Assembly (NCBI GenBank): GCA_041674625.1 | Contig: JBAYVI010000004.1 | Location: forward strand, 5,057-69,056 | Origin: BRH-c32 sp041674625 | Lineage (GTDB): Bacteria > Bacteroidota > Ignavibacteria > Ignavibacteriales > Melioribacteraceae | Direction of reading: 5' to 3' | DNA: 64,000 nt | Part shown: positions 32,121-39,379 of the stretch, piece by piece | Layout of the letters: each line of letters begins with the position of its first letter | Position numbering within the stretch: the stretch's first letter is position 1 | Made by a program: the position numbers and the translations under genes | Notes under the pieces: generated by a model | What the model saw: the letters and a program-made list of their open reading frames with translations, nothing else | The model's database searches: none | What the model was told of the DNA's origin: nothing

Positions 32121-32753
32121 TTACATACAAAAATCATTCTCAAATTCTCGAACATCTGCAACCCAGAAACACTTTGTTTCACAAATGTACTGCCCGTAAA
32201 TTGTAGTCCAACATCTCGTGGTGCAAACATATTTCCATTTAGTTCTTTCTGATGGAGTTACATCTGTTACATACTCAAATTTAATTTTAGTGTTTTCATC
32301 AACTCCCAACGCTGTTAGTTGACTCACCGAAATGTCGAATACATGATTAATTTGAGTTTCAATTTTTTCAAACGTAATCAACGGGTCTTTTTTGATTTTC
32401 AGGGTTATAACTAACTCGCCATCTTGATTCAGAGAGCTTGGTAGCTCGAATCCGTCTGCTACACCGTTGTTACAGTATAGTTTTGCTGGAACGTCAAACG
32501 CTACTTTAATCAGCTCATCTTGTGAATTAAATTCAGGAAAACATACCTGACTACTTTCTGTACACATATTATTTTTGTTCGGATTTTCTCCCGTCCCAGA
32601 GGTTTGTATAACACGACATTGTGTTATAATGTTATTAATTACTGTATAAGCATTGTGTTCAAATGTTGTTTCGTCGTTTTCTCCAAAGTAGCTTCTGATA
32701 CTTTTTAAGTCAGACAACTGGTCTTTGGTTATTGTTATGGTTATATTTTCCAT
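32121..32753 (-). CDS. Hypothetical cysteine-rich protein (210 aa)
   Basis: I start it at ATG 32753 (MENITITITKDQLSDLKSIR), 1 nt after the upstream stop; the ATG at 32783 would overlap that gene. A beta-rich middle (DGELVITLKIKKDPLITFEK) leads to a Cys/Trp-rich end (YVCTTRCWTTIYGQYICETK). It could bind metal or be disulphide-stabilised. No family recognised. Confidence 0.7.
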   Translation of the reverse strand: MENITITITKDQLSDLKSIRSYFGENDETTFEHNAYTVINNIITQCRVIQTSGTGENPNKNNMCTESSQVCFPEFNSQDELIKVAFDVPAKLYCNNGVADGFELPSSLNQDGELVITLKIKKDPLITFEKIETQINHVFDISVSQLTALGVDENTKIKFEYVTDVTPSERTKWKYVCTTRCWTTIYGQYICETKCFWVADVREFENDFCM

Positions 32754-32754
32754 C

Positions 32755-33162
32755 TTAATAAAGTGTATTAATTTCGTAACCATTCATTTGTAAGTACTGG
32801 AATATTTTAAGCCAGTCTGAGCCGCTAAGATTGGTTTGGCTTACCCAAAAGTTAGGGCTGGAAAGTAGTTCATTTTTTACTTGGTGGATGATACTTTCAT
32901 CTGACGGACGTTCCCATTTAAGAATGCTTTTACCGATGAATAAAGCGTCATCTTCGATAATTTTAGAAAGGGCGTCTTGTAAAGTTTTCTTTGAATCCGG
33001 TTTTAATTGAGGCTTAAGATTCTGCTCATTGATCTTAGCCCATTGCTCAACCTTCCATTGCAACTCAGCTATGTAGTTATAGATAGGTTCCATTACTGAC
33101 TTTTCTGTAATTGAGTTAAGCGCTTCAATTGCTAATTTTCCTTTTTCTGATTCTGTTTTCAT
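32755..33162 (-). CDS. Helical hypothetical protein (135 aa)
   Basis: Helical N-terminal half (MKTESEKGKLAIEALNSITE) and acidic, Trp-containing C-terminal half. Upstream is a 140-nt gap with a CCCCAAGGTTGGGG palindrome and one copy of the 38-bp repeat. Function unknown. Confidence 0.7.
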   Translation of the reverse strand: MKTESEKGKLAIEALNSITEKSVMEPIYNYIAELQWKVEQWAKINEQNLKPQLKPDSKKTLQDALSKIIEDDALFIGKSILKWERPSDESIIHQVKNELLSSPNFWVSQTNLSGSDWLKIFQYLQMNGYEINTLY

Positions 33163-33255
33163 ATTATTTGTTTTTAAGTTTGGTCAAAGGTAAGTTGCAA
33201 AAGCTTCGTTTGTCCTCCCCAAGGTTGGGGATATTTCATAATTAACATTTAGTAT

Positions 33256-33293
33256 TTTTCACAATTTTATAGTAGGTAATGTAACGGGGGTGG
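33256..33293 (-). repeat. 38-bp intergenic repeat, copy 1
   Basis: This 38-bp stretch recurs at 34249-34286 with one mismatch. On the minus strand it contains CCACCCCCGTT and TATAAAATTGTG and lies in the gap before a minus-strand gene, so it may be a duplicated promoter or leader. Confidence 0.8.
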
Positions 33294-33302
33294 GGATAGC
33301 TC

Positions 33303-33521
33303 TTATTTTGCGTCTAAAAACCTTCGTGGATTCCAAATTATTTCATTAATCAGCATGGCGAGGATTTCAGATTCTTTTACCGTTATTTCTTCGGGAAGAT
33401 ACATGTGTAAAAGATTATTTATGTCTGGCTTTAATCTGTCCATGTGTCTTTCTAATTCCTTAGAGTCGACTTCATTTTGACAATCTATCAATTCTTTTGC
33501 GTGGTTAATTGCTTCTTGCAT
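33303..33521 (-). CDS. Small helical protein (72 aa)
   Basis: Helical and acidic (MQEAINHAKELIDCQNEVDS). It ends just before repeat copy 1. Function unknown. Confidence 0.65.
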   Translation of the reverse strand: MQEAINHAKELIDCQNEVDSKELERHMDRLKPDINNLLHMYLPEEITVKESEILAMLINEIIWNPRRFLDAK

Positions 33522-33526
33522 TTGGT

Positions 33527-33937
33527 TTAGTTATTTAGCCGTTTATTAAATTCTTTTTGTATTTGCTTCATTTCCTGTTTTCCTAATTTTTCAAATACAA
33601 CATCGTGGAGTGTTTTGTATCTCAAATCCTGAGAGACAATTTTTTTAACAGAATTATATAAATTAAATTCTTTGCCTCGCTGAGCGTTTAGTATGGTAAG
33701 TTCTTTTTGAATTTCCAATTGATTTACCCCTTGGCAATTTGCCAGTTTTAGCTTTGTTTGCTCAATCTGTCTTACCAAAGAGCTTTCGTGCGGTTCAAGG
33801 AAGTTCTTTAAAACCATTGGCAGATAAATTCTAAGTAGATTTTCAATTTCTTCTTTTTCAAAAAATTGATTATCCATTATTCTTTCAGTCAAAGTTTTAG
33901 ACCAATGTTCGATTTTAGATTTTGTGTCTGTTTTCAT
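33527..33937 (-). CDS. Helical hypothetical protein (136 aa)
   Basis: Long charged helices throughout (SLVRQIEQTKLKLANCQGVN) and a basic C-terminus (QEMKQIQKEFNKRL). It overlaps the upstream gene by 23 nt. No family recognised. Confidence 0.7.
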   Translation of the reverse strand: MKTDTKSKIEHWSKTLTERIMDNQFFEKEEIENLLRIYLPMVLKNFLEPHESSLVRQIEQTKLKLANCQGVNQLEIQKELTILNAQRGKEFNLYNSVKKIVSQDLRYKTLHDVVFEKLGKQEMKQIQKEFNKRLNN

Positions 33938-34247
33938 ATTCCTTTATTTTATTTTCCAATGTTTCGATAAAAGCCTCTTTGTTTTCGATTAATCTTTGTA
34001 AATGAGTTATGTCTGGATTTTCTATTGCTGGATACGGCGTATTAAAATGAATCAATTGTTTAATTTGATTTTCAGTTAAATCTTTACCAAGAATCCACGT
34101 GTTTTCGTAAACCTTAGTTCCATCATGCTTAATTGTATAAGTGACTGGATATTTTTTATCTGGACTTACTAGAGTAGCGTAATTTAAATTTTCTTTTTTC
34201 ATGGTTTTTTCGTTTGGTAATCCGTAACAATTATTATAATCTTTCAT
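33915..34247 (-). CDS. Hypothetical protein (110 aa)
   Basis: ATG 34247 lies directly behind repeat copy 2; an internal ATG at 34202 (MKKENLNYATLVSPDKKYPV) is an alternative start. A beta-rich N-terminal half is followed by a C-terminal coiled coil (LQRLIENKEAFIETLENKIK). Function unknown. Confidence 0.65.
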   Translation of the reverse strand: MKDYNNCYGLPNEKTMKKENLNYATLVSPDKKYPVTYTIKHDGTKVYENTWILGKDLTENQIKQLIHFNTPYPAIENPDITHLQRLIENKEAFIETLENKIKEYENRHKI

Positions 34248-34248
34248 C

Positions 34249-34286
34249 TTTTCACAATTTTATAGTAGGTAATGGAACGGGGGTGG
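34249..34286 (-). repeat. 38-bp intergenic repeat, copy 2
   Basis: One mismatch to 33256-33293. It ends 1 nt before the ATG of the 110-aa gene, which suggests that the repeat carries initiation signals. Confidence 0.8.
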
Positions 34287-34289
34287 TGG

Positions 34290-34589
34290 TTAATCATAGC
34301 CGGTCTCTCTAGTCATAATTAATCTAACCATTGTACCAGAATTCTTTTCAAGGTCAATTAAACTATAAGATGGCCTGTATGAATTATACCTATGGCCATC
34401 AAGTAATATCCATCTGTCTTTCCATCCTTTTTCAAGTCTTTCAATAATGTCTTTTTTTAAATAAATTTTACCCTCAAAAGAATAAGTGGTTTTAAAAAAA
34501 CCAGTTGTGCTTTGTTGTTGCGTAACAGATTCATTCCACTCGGTAAATTGCTCTTTTTTTAGATGTAAGTTTGGCTCTAATTTTTCCAT
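34290..34589 (-). CDS. Hypothetical protein (99 aa)
   Basis: Basic and aromatic (KDIIERLEKGWKDRWILLDG, HRYNSYRPSYSL). No membrane segment or recognised family. It is followed in transcription order by repeat copy 2. Confidence 0.65.
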   Translation of the reverse strand: MEKLEPNLHLKKEQFTEWNESVTQQQSTTGFFKTTYSFEGKIYLKKDIIERLEKGWKDRWILLDGHRYNSYRPSYSLIDLEKNSGTMVRLIMTRETGYD

Positions 34590-34614
34590 TCCACAAAGTT
34601 AAAATTATTATCTC

Positions 34615-34899
34615 TCATTTCCGTTCGTTGTAAAGTTTTAGGAGGTCTGTAATTCGATATGTGCCTAATTCATCCTTTCCGATAAGCATGTATTCTTTAT
34701 TGCTTGCCTTATATGTATTGCCGTTAACCCATTCAGCAAATCCGCACATCTCCTCCACTGAGTAACCGTTGGCGAAGGTTGCGCCCATAACAAACCCCTG
34801 GCGTTTCATTAATAAATTTGTCTGATAAGTAGCTCCATGATACTCATCGTGAGGTGCATAATTCTCAGCCGCCTTGTTTATTTCGTCTTGTGTTTTCAT
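34615..34899 (-). CDS. Small conserved-type phage protein (94 aa)
   Basis: The N-terminal pattern (MKTQDEINKAAENYA, then FVMGATFANGYSVEEMCGFA) matches a recurring type of short Bacteroidota phage protein with a helical repeat, of unknown function. I recognise the type, not a named family. Confidence 0.65.
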   Translation of the reverse strand: MKTQDEINKAAENYAPHDEYHGATYQTNLLMKRQGFVMGATFANGYSVEEMCGFAEWVNGNTYKASNKEYMLIGKDELGTYRITDLLKLYNERK

Positions 34900-34902
34900 T
34901 GT

Positions 34903-35064
34903 TTATTTTTTAGGTATGTTTTTAACTTTTTCAATTTTTGAGCACGGTCTACAAACAGGCTGGTTAGTTCTGAGATGCCAATATCTGGTAGGTGTTTTAC
35001 AAAACACGCAAAGCTCAGGAATAATAAATCTTAAATCTTCTGGCTCTAATTCTGTCTTAATCAT
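34903..35064 (-). CDS. Small zinc-ribbon protein (53 aa)
   Basis: Starts ATG 35064 (MIKTELEPEDLRFIIPELCV) and ends TAA 34903. Four cysteines in CxxC pairs (C19/C22 and C38/C41) form a zinc ribbon, followed by a basic end. Probably nucleic-acid or protein binding. Confidence 0.65.
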   Translation of the reverse strand: MIKTELEPEDLRFIIPELCVFCKTPTRYWHLRTNQPVCRPCSKIEKVKNIPKK

Positions 35065-35067
35065 GGG

Positions 35068-35253
35068 TTAAAATTTAGGGTCTAATAATGCGTCAATTGC
35101 TTTCTGTTTCATTTCCACTTCCTTCTCCAACTCCTTAATCCTGTCGTGGAGGTGTTGGGAGTATTCGTCAATTATTTTAACCACATCATTTGCTACCATT
35201 AATTGACCAATAGACCTAACCCCTTTTCTCATTAAAAACTTTCTACTCTCCAT
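35068..35253 (-). CDS. Small coiled-coil protein (61 aa)
   Basis: The C-terminal half is a coiled coil (HLHDRIKELEKEVEMKQKAI). Its ATG lies 11 nt inside the end of the upstream gene, whose stop is TAG. Function unknown. Confidence 0.65.
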   Translation of the reverse strand: MESRKFLMRKGVRSIGQLMVANDVVKIIDEYSQHLHDRIKELEKEVEMKQKAIDALLDPKF

Positions 35254-35608
35254 CCTTCCCCTCCTTTCTGGTTAGGGTGTTGTCAATAGCCTCAACAGCT
35301 TCCTGTATATTGGGTATTTTAATAGTTACCTTTTCTCCATGAAAATAAAGTTTACCCCTGTGTGAACAAACGCCACGTCCACTTTTATTAGGTTCATAAG
35401 ACGAACAACTCCTTTTTGTACATTCGTTACGTTCACCTACTTCTCCTAAAAAAGAACAGAAAATCATGTCCTTTATGTCTTTATCTTCAACAGCTTCAAA
35501 CAAAGTTATTTCTGTTAATCCTTCGATATTAGCGTTTAGTATAAACGAATCTAGCGGGCGGCAATATGTATCGTCTTCGTTTTCAAAATATAATTTTTCC
35601 TTACTCAT
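35243..35608 (-). CDS. Cysteine-containing hypothetical protein (121 aa)
   Basis: Five cysteines and one His cluster in the middle (RNECTKRSCSSYEP, GRGVCSHRGKLYFHG), suggesting a metal site. The stop is TAG, inside the next gene; the frame beyond it contains another TAG and no convincing protein, so TAG is probably a true stop here. Confidence 0.65.
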   Translation of the reverse strand: MSKEKLYFENEDDTYCRPLDSFILNANIEGLTEITLFEAVEDKDIKDMIFCSFLGEVGERNECTKRSCSSYEPNKSGRGVCSHRGKLYFHGEKVTIKIPNIQEAVEAIDNTLTRKEGKDGE

Positions 35609-35645
35609 TTTTATTTTTTTTACTCGTTAATACTATTCCTTCTAC

Positions 35646-35930
35646 CTAATTTTTGATTAAGGCTTGCGTAGCGTAATGATAAGCTGCCGTGTCTTTTGGT
35701 GTCTTGGTAATCTTCTCCAAAGCCTCCCTAAGCCTATCCCGTTCGGATTGGAGGGATTGAATCTCCATATTATGAGCTACTTTAGCCTCTTCAATAGTAG
35801 CTTCATAAAAAGCATTCCATTGACTATAAATTTTTTTGGCAGCTATTTCAGCCCAGTCTAGGTCTGGATGCTTTCGATATTCATCCATAATGCGGCCTTT
35901 GATTAATTCGATTGTTTTCTCGTTGCTCAT
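35646..35930 (-). CDS. Helical hypothetical protein (94 aa), possible TAG read-through
   Basis: I start at ATG 35930 (MSNEKTIELIKGRIMDEYRK), 1 nt after the upstream stop, rather than at 35987. The C-terminal half is a coiled coil (QSERDRLREALEKITKTPKD). The stop is TAG; reading on adds 14 residues to TAA 35601, which would overlap the next start. Confidence 0.65.
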   Translation of the reverse strand: MSNEKTIELIKGRIMDEYRKHPDLDWAEIAAKKIYSQWNAFYEATIEEAKVAHNMEIQSLQSERDRLREALEKITKTPKDTAAYHYATQALIKN

Positions 35931-35931
35931 G

Positions 35932-36351
35932 TTATTTGCGATTAATTGTAAAGTGTTGTAAAATATAAGTAAAACTCCTTTCATCATCTCTCATTTCAAA
36001 CAAGTCATAAAGCATATCCATCTGACTCTCCCCCTCCCTCACAGGCTCTTTGAAGTAGCCCAAATGATCACATGTGCATTCGCCGAAACCGCTGCATATA
36101 GTTGGCAATACCTCCACAATGTCGGACACGTCGATGGGGGAATGGCTGGAAATATCCATATTAAATAGATACACGTACAACTTAGTGGACTCCCCCTGCC
36201 CCATCTTAACGGTTCGCTTGGTTGAGAGCCATTGGCTATACACGGCGTTAAAATTATCTAATAGTCCGTCTGATTTTTCAGGCCTCTTATAGTCATATAC
36301 CTCCAAGTCTCCCGACTCGAGAAGTAGGATTGTTTGTGTGGTGTTAGTCAT
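35932..36351 (-). CDS. Hypothetical protein (139 aa)
   Basis: An alpha/beta chain with a central cysteine/histidine patch (CSGFGECTCDHLGYF) and an acidic end. The start ATG follows the upstream gene by 3 nt. No family recognised. Confidence 0.7.
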   Translation of the reverse strand: MTNTTQTILLLESGDLEVYDYKRPEKSDGLLDNFNAVYSQWLSTKRTVKMGQGESTKLYVYLFNMDISSHSPIDVSDIVEVLPTICSGFGECTCDHLGYFKEPVREGESQMDMLYDLFEMRDDERSFTYILQHFTINRK

Positions 36352-36354
36352 TGG

Positions 36355-36567
36355 TTAAGTTTTTTTATTAATTTCATTTATAATTTTATCGTTCTCAACA
36401 ACTTGTCTTATACGGTCTTCCATTGCCATCATAAAGCCAACTCGACAGCAAAAAAATGATTTTTCTGAGGCTTCGCAACCGTCAGGGTCTTCGCTTTTGC
36501 AGGCCCCGTAAACTCCTAATTTGTCAGCAATCCAGTTGCTTAAATCTTCTACTGTTTCTATATCCAT
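36355..36567 (-). CDS. Small cysteine-rich protein (70 aa)
   Basis: Four cysteines are grouped in the centre (ACKSEDPDGCEASEKSFFCC), possibly a metal or disulphide site, with helices on both sides. Function unknown. Confidence 0.6.
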   Translation of the reverse strand: MDIETVEDLSNWIADKLGVYGACKSEDPDGCEASEKSFFCCRVGFMMAMEDRIRQVVENDKIINEINKKT

Positions 36568-36583
36568 TGTTACTTACTTGGTT

Positions 36584-36970
36584 TTATTTAAATTCATAAA
36601 TCAACTCCTGGCCGGTTAGGGCGAAGTATAGGTTTTGGAGCTGGTGTAGGCGTTTAATTGTGGTCAAATGAAATGAATCTCTGCATTCGTAAACATGCCA
36701 ATCATTATACGGTTCATCAAAAGAAAGACCCATCATCCAGTCATCCTTAGTGAACTCGTTTCCATTTCTTGTAAATCCACACCTTACCAAAACATCCTCT
36801 GTTAGCGGGATTGGATCAGGGGAATGCCTTTCTGTTAGTTTCCTTATAAAACCAATGCTATCAGTAAAATAGCCTAATTCAACGTCTTCGTTTATAAAAA
36901 TCTGCCTAACAATAACATCCTGTCCGTAATAATTTAAATAATTGCCTATTCTCAATTCGCTTACTTTCAT
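36584..36970 (-). CDS. Conserved Bacteroidota phage protein (128 aa)
   Basis: The N-terminus (MKVSELRIGNYLNYYGQDV), middle (DPIPLTEDVLVRCGFTRNG) and C-terminus (RLHQLQNLYFALTGQELIYE) match a well-known uncharacterised protein type in Bacteroidota phages and plasmids. Its function is unknown, but it is a useful marker of the host group. Confidence 0.8.
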   Translation of the reverse strand: MKVSELRIGNYLNYYGQDVIVRQIFINEDVELGYFTDSIGFIRKLTERHSPDPIPLTEDVLVRCGFTRNGNEFTKDDWMMGLSFDEPYNDWHVYECRDSFHLTTIKRLHQLQNLYFALTGQELIYEFK

Positions 36971-37016
36971 CTCATTTAGTTTTATTGGTTAATGTTTTCA
37001 TCTCTCTTTAGGGGGG

Positions 37017-37211
37017 TTATTTATTCCAGTCTCCATCAGCGTCAAGGTGATTCGGTGGCCATCCTTTAAAGCATACCATAATCATTCTAAAGAAACGCGC
37101 AAATAACTTTACAACTCCGTTCACTAAAAAATATAGTATCATGGCAATCATAATGTATGACCCGCAGAAAATCCAGAATCCGCTTAGTGTGTATTTTAAT
37201 ATTTCTAACAT
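37017..37211 (-). CDS. Small membrane protein (64 aa)
   Basis: One long hydrophobic region (FWIFCGSYIMIAMILYFLVN) and a basic, Trp-containing tail. It is the first gene of the second minus block. Function unknown. Confidence 0.6.
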   Translation of the reverse strand: MLEILKYTLSGFWIFCGSYIMIAMILYFLVNGVVKLFARFFRMIMVCFKGWPPNHLDADGDWNK

Positions 37212-37279
37212 AATTTATTTTATTTTAGTGGGTTAATGCTTTTAAATCGGTAAACTGTCTATTTTTGGTAATTATACGA

Positions 37280-37357
37280 CAAGTGTATTAAAAGGTTGCA
37301 AGTGTATAAAATTTTAACATTTATGCTTAAATATATCAAAATTAATATTTACATTTG
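37280..37357 (+). promoter_or_regulatory. GGTTGC element and -7 box before ring-protein unit
   Basis: CAAGTGTATTAAAA and CAAGTGTATAAAA are direct repeats flanking GGTTGC (37294-37299). Further on, TACATTTG (37350-37357) is a perfect -7 box 3 nt before the ATG at 37361, giving a near-leaderless start for the second virion cluster. Confidence 0.6.
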
Positions 37358-37360
37358 AAT

Positions 37361-38206
37361 ATGGCTCAAACTAAGAAAAACGCGATAGATTCTCTCTTTA
37401 ACATTCTTACTCGTTTTAAGGTAACAGATGAGTTTAGAGTGAATAAAAATTGGTTAAACTATAAAATAGATCAAGTAAGGGCGGATATAATTATTCAGCA
37501 ATATGCTCAAACGGGCGTTTTAGATCAAGCGTGGTTTTCAGATATAGGACTTATTGATTTTTACAGAACTAATTTTGCCGACGACCGTTCTATTTCTTGT
37601 GGCTGTGATGTTGGTAAAGCCACTATCCCTCAATTTATAAGCATTAATTCTAGTAATGGTAATCAGGATTTAGGGCTATTCTCTGTAATGTCCGCATGTG
37701 GCTCTAAACAATTAACACCTAAACGAATGTTTCAGTGGTCTTATACGCCGCCCGAACACACTAATAGTTTATTTGCCTACTATTGGAGGATTAACACTCA
37801 AATGTATATTAGTGACCCTACAATACAGCAATTAAGAATTATAGGGATATTGCTTAATCCAGAAGATGGTTATTTGATCAATTCTCAGCCTGTTTTAAGC
37901 GGCTCTTTAGTTAATGGCACTGTTTACCTTGTTAAGAATAGTCAGATCATTTATAATGCAGTTGTGTACAATCCTAACGATACTTTTACCGCCACGGCAA
38001 CTGCTACTTTTACAGGACTAGGTAAAGTGTATTTAAATTCAGAAATAGCAGCATACAGAGATATTGACCCTTACCCCGCCAGTGGGGATATGATACGTCA
38101 AATTGAAATAGAGATATTAACCAAGGAATTTAAAATAGAGTCAGGTCAATTAACTGATGTTCGCAATGATTCGGTAGATGAAGCCAATAAAGTCCCGGCA
38201 GTTTAG
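37361..38206 (+). CDS. Tail/ring-region structural protein (281 aa)
   Basis: I start at ATG 37361 (MAQTKKNAIDSLFNILTRFK). The chain is alpha/beta with cysteines near residue 85 (CGCDVGKATI) and a helical end (SGDMIRQIEIEILTKEFKIE). It leads the cluster of ring and muzzle genes, so a tail-hub or ring role is likely. The stop is TAG, and the next gene's ATG follows by 1 nt. Confidence 0.75.
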   Translation: MAQTKKNAIDSLFNILTRFKVTDEFRVNKNWLNYKIDQVRADIIIQQYAQTGVLDQAWFSDIGLIDFYRTNFADDRSISCGCDVGKATIPQFISINSSNGNQDLGLFSVMSACGSKQLTPKRMFQWSYTPPEHTNSLFAYYWRINTQMYISDPTIQQLRIIGILLNPEDGYLINSQPVLSGSLVNGTVYLVKNSQIIYNAVVYNPNDTFTATATATFTGLGKVYLNSEIAAYRDIDPYPASGDMIRQIEIEILTKEFKIESGQLTDVRNDSVDEANKVPAV

Positions 38207-38207
38207 T

Positions 38208-38630
38208 ATGCCAACCTTACGCAAAAGGAATAAAAAAATGATGCGTAAAAAATATAAAAAGACTATTAGCTTATCTACTCTTGATAAAGTGTGGAACGAT
38301 TGGGTTGAATTTGCGATTATACGACCTATGATTAAATTTGGCAGGGTGAAGGTGGATGATAAGTTTAGCATGGAAATAGTTGGGAAGAAAATAATAAGTG
38401 ATGCTAGAATAGTAGCGCTTATGAGCGCAGGAGTGGTAGTGTCTAAGAGGGGGTATAAAATTGAACCTAAAAAATTTGGAAATAACAGACCGGGATTAAT
38501 TTATAAGATCACTTGTGAAGATAAGAATTACAAAACAGGGCAACTTATATTTGAACCTGATAGGAAGTTAAGTAAAAGAGTGAGTGAACATTTAAAGAAT
38601 AGTCAACAATATTATAGAATATGTCAATAA
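38208..38630 (+). CDS. Very basic protein (140 aa)
   Basis: I use ATG 38208 (MPTLRKRNKKMMRKKYKKTI), right after the previous stop; ATG 38178 would add ten residues and overlap it. The first 20 residues are extremely basic, suggesting DNA or membrane contact. It lies between ring-type genes and may be a virion or assembly component. Family not recognised. Confidence 0.65.
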   Translation: MPTLRKRNKKMMRKKYKKTISLSTLDKVWNDWVEFAIIRPMIKFGRVKVDDKFSMEIVGKKIISDARIVALMSAGVVVSKRGYKIEPKKFGNNRPGLIYKITCEDKNYKTGQLIFEPDRKLSKRVSEHLKNSQQYYRICQ

Positions 38631-39376
38631 ATAAATTAATATCTGTTAGGAATCCTATAATTGATGCTCAGGATTTTTTAGGAATTGACCATGATAAAGA
38701 TGTTCCTTGGTTTACAAGGCTTGCCACTTTAGCTGAGCAGCAAATAGGTTCTTATTACCAATATGAGCGTAAAAGAAAAGTGATTAATATCAGTAATTGT
38801 GTGGCTTGTTTACCTAATGACGCTGTACTTGTTGAGGCGGCTATATTAGGAGATTTAGGGGAAGATTGTGATAATTTATTTGCTAGTGCTTGTGGCGGGG
38901 TTGGAAGCAATAGTGTTACTAATGTAAATAGTAATGGATTGTTTTTAGTTGTGGATTTATCTCCTTCGCCCGATTCCAGTATTAGTTTTGGAAAAGTGGA
39001 CTATTCTATTCAAAACAATAAGATAATTTTTGATAGGAGTCGTGACGGGCAGAAAGTAACAGTTCAATATATTCGATACAAAACAGATTGTGATGGATTT
39101 ATTGAAGTGGGAGAGAATCATGTAAATGCTATTAGATGGTATATTATTTACCATTATTTGTTTAGAAAGTCAGGTAGTAATTACATAGAGCGTGATAAAA
39201 TGAATATAGCTTTCCAAGAATGGAATAGAGAGTGTCGCCATGCCCGCGCAGAAGATAACAGGCTTACTGAATCTCAGTACAGGGAAGTGGCAAGAGCTTA
39301 TAATAACCCTATGTCTGGTCGTGGATTATGGCAAGGAATGTACACCACCCTTGGTAACTTTTACACTATTTGGTAA
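38621..39376 (+). CDS. Putative ring protein before muzzle gene (251 aa)
   Basis: The pattern of helical N-terminus (GIDHDKDVPWFTRLATLAEQ), beta centre and helical C-terminus (MNIAFQEWNRECRHARAEDN) resembles connector or ring proteins. It lies 3 nt before the 1,472-residue gene, which matches the ring-then-muzzle order described for crAss-like virions. Assigned by order and shape. Confidence 0.7.
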   Translation: MSINKLISVRNPIIDAQDFLGIDHDKDVPWFTRLATLAEQQIGSYYQYERKRKVINISNCVACLPNDAVLVEAAILGDLGEDCDNLFASACGGVGSNSVTNVNSNGLFLVVDLSPSPDSSISFGKVDYSIQNNKIIFDRSRDGQKVTVQYIRYKTDCDGFIEVGENHVNAIRWYIIYHYLFRKSGSNYIERDKMNIAFQEWNRECRHARAEDNRLTESQYREVARAYNNPMSGRGLWQGMYTTLGNFYTIW

Positions 39377-39379
39377 GCA

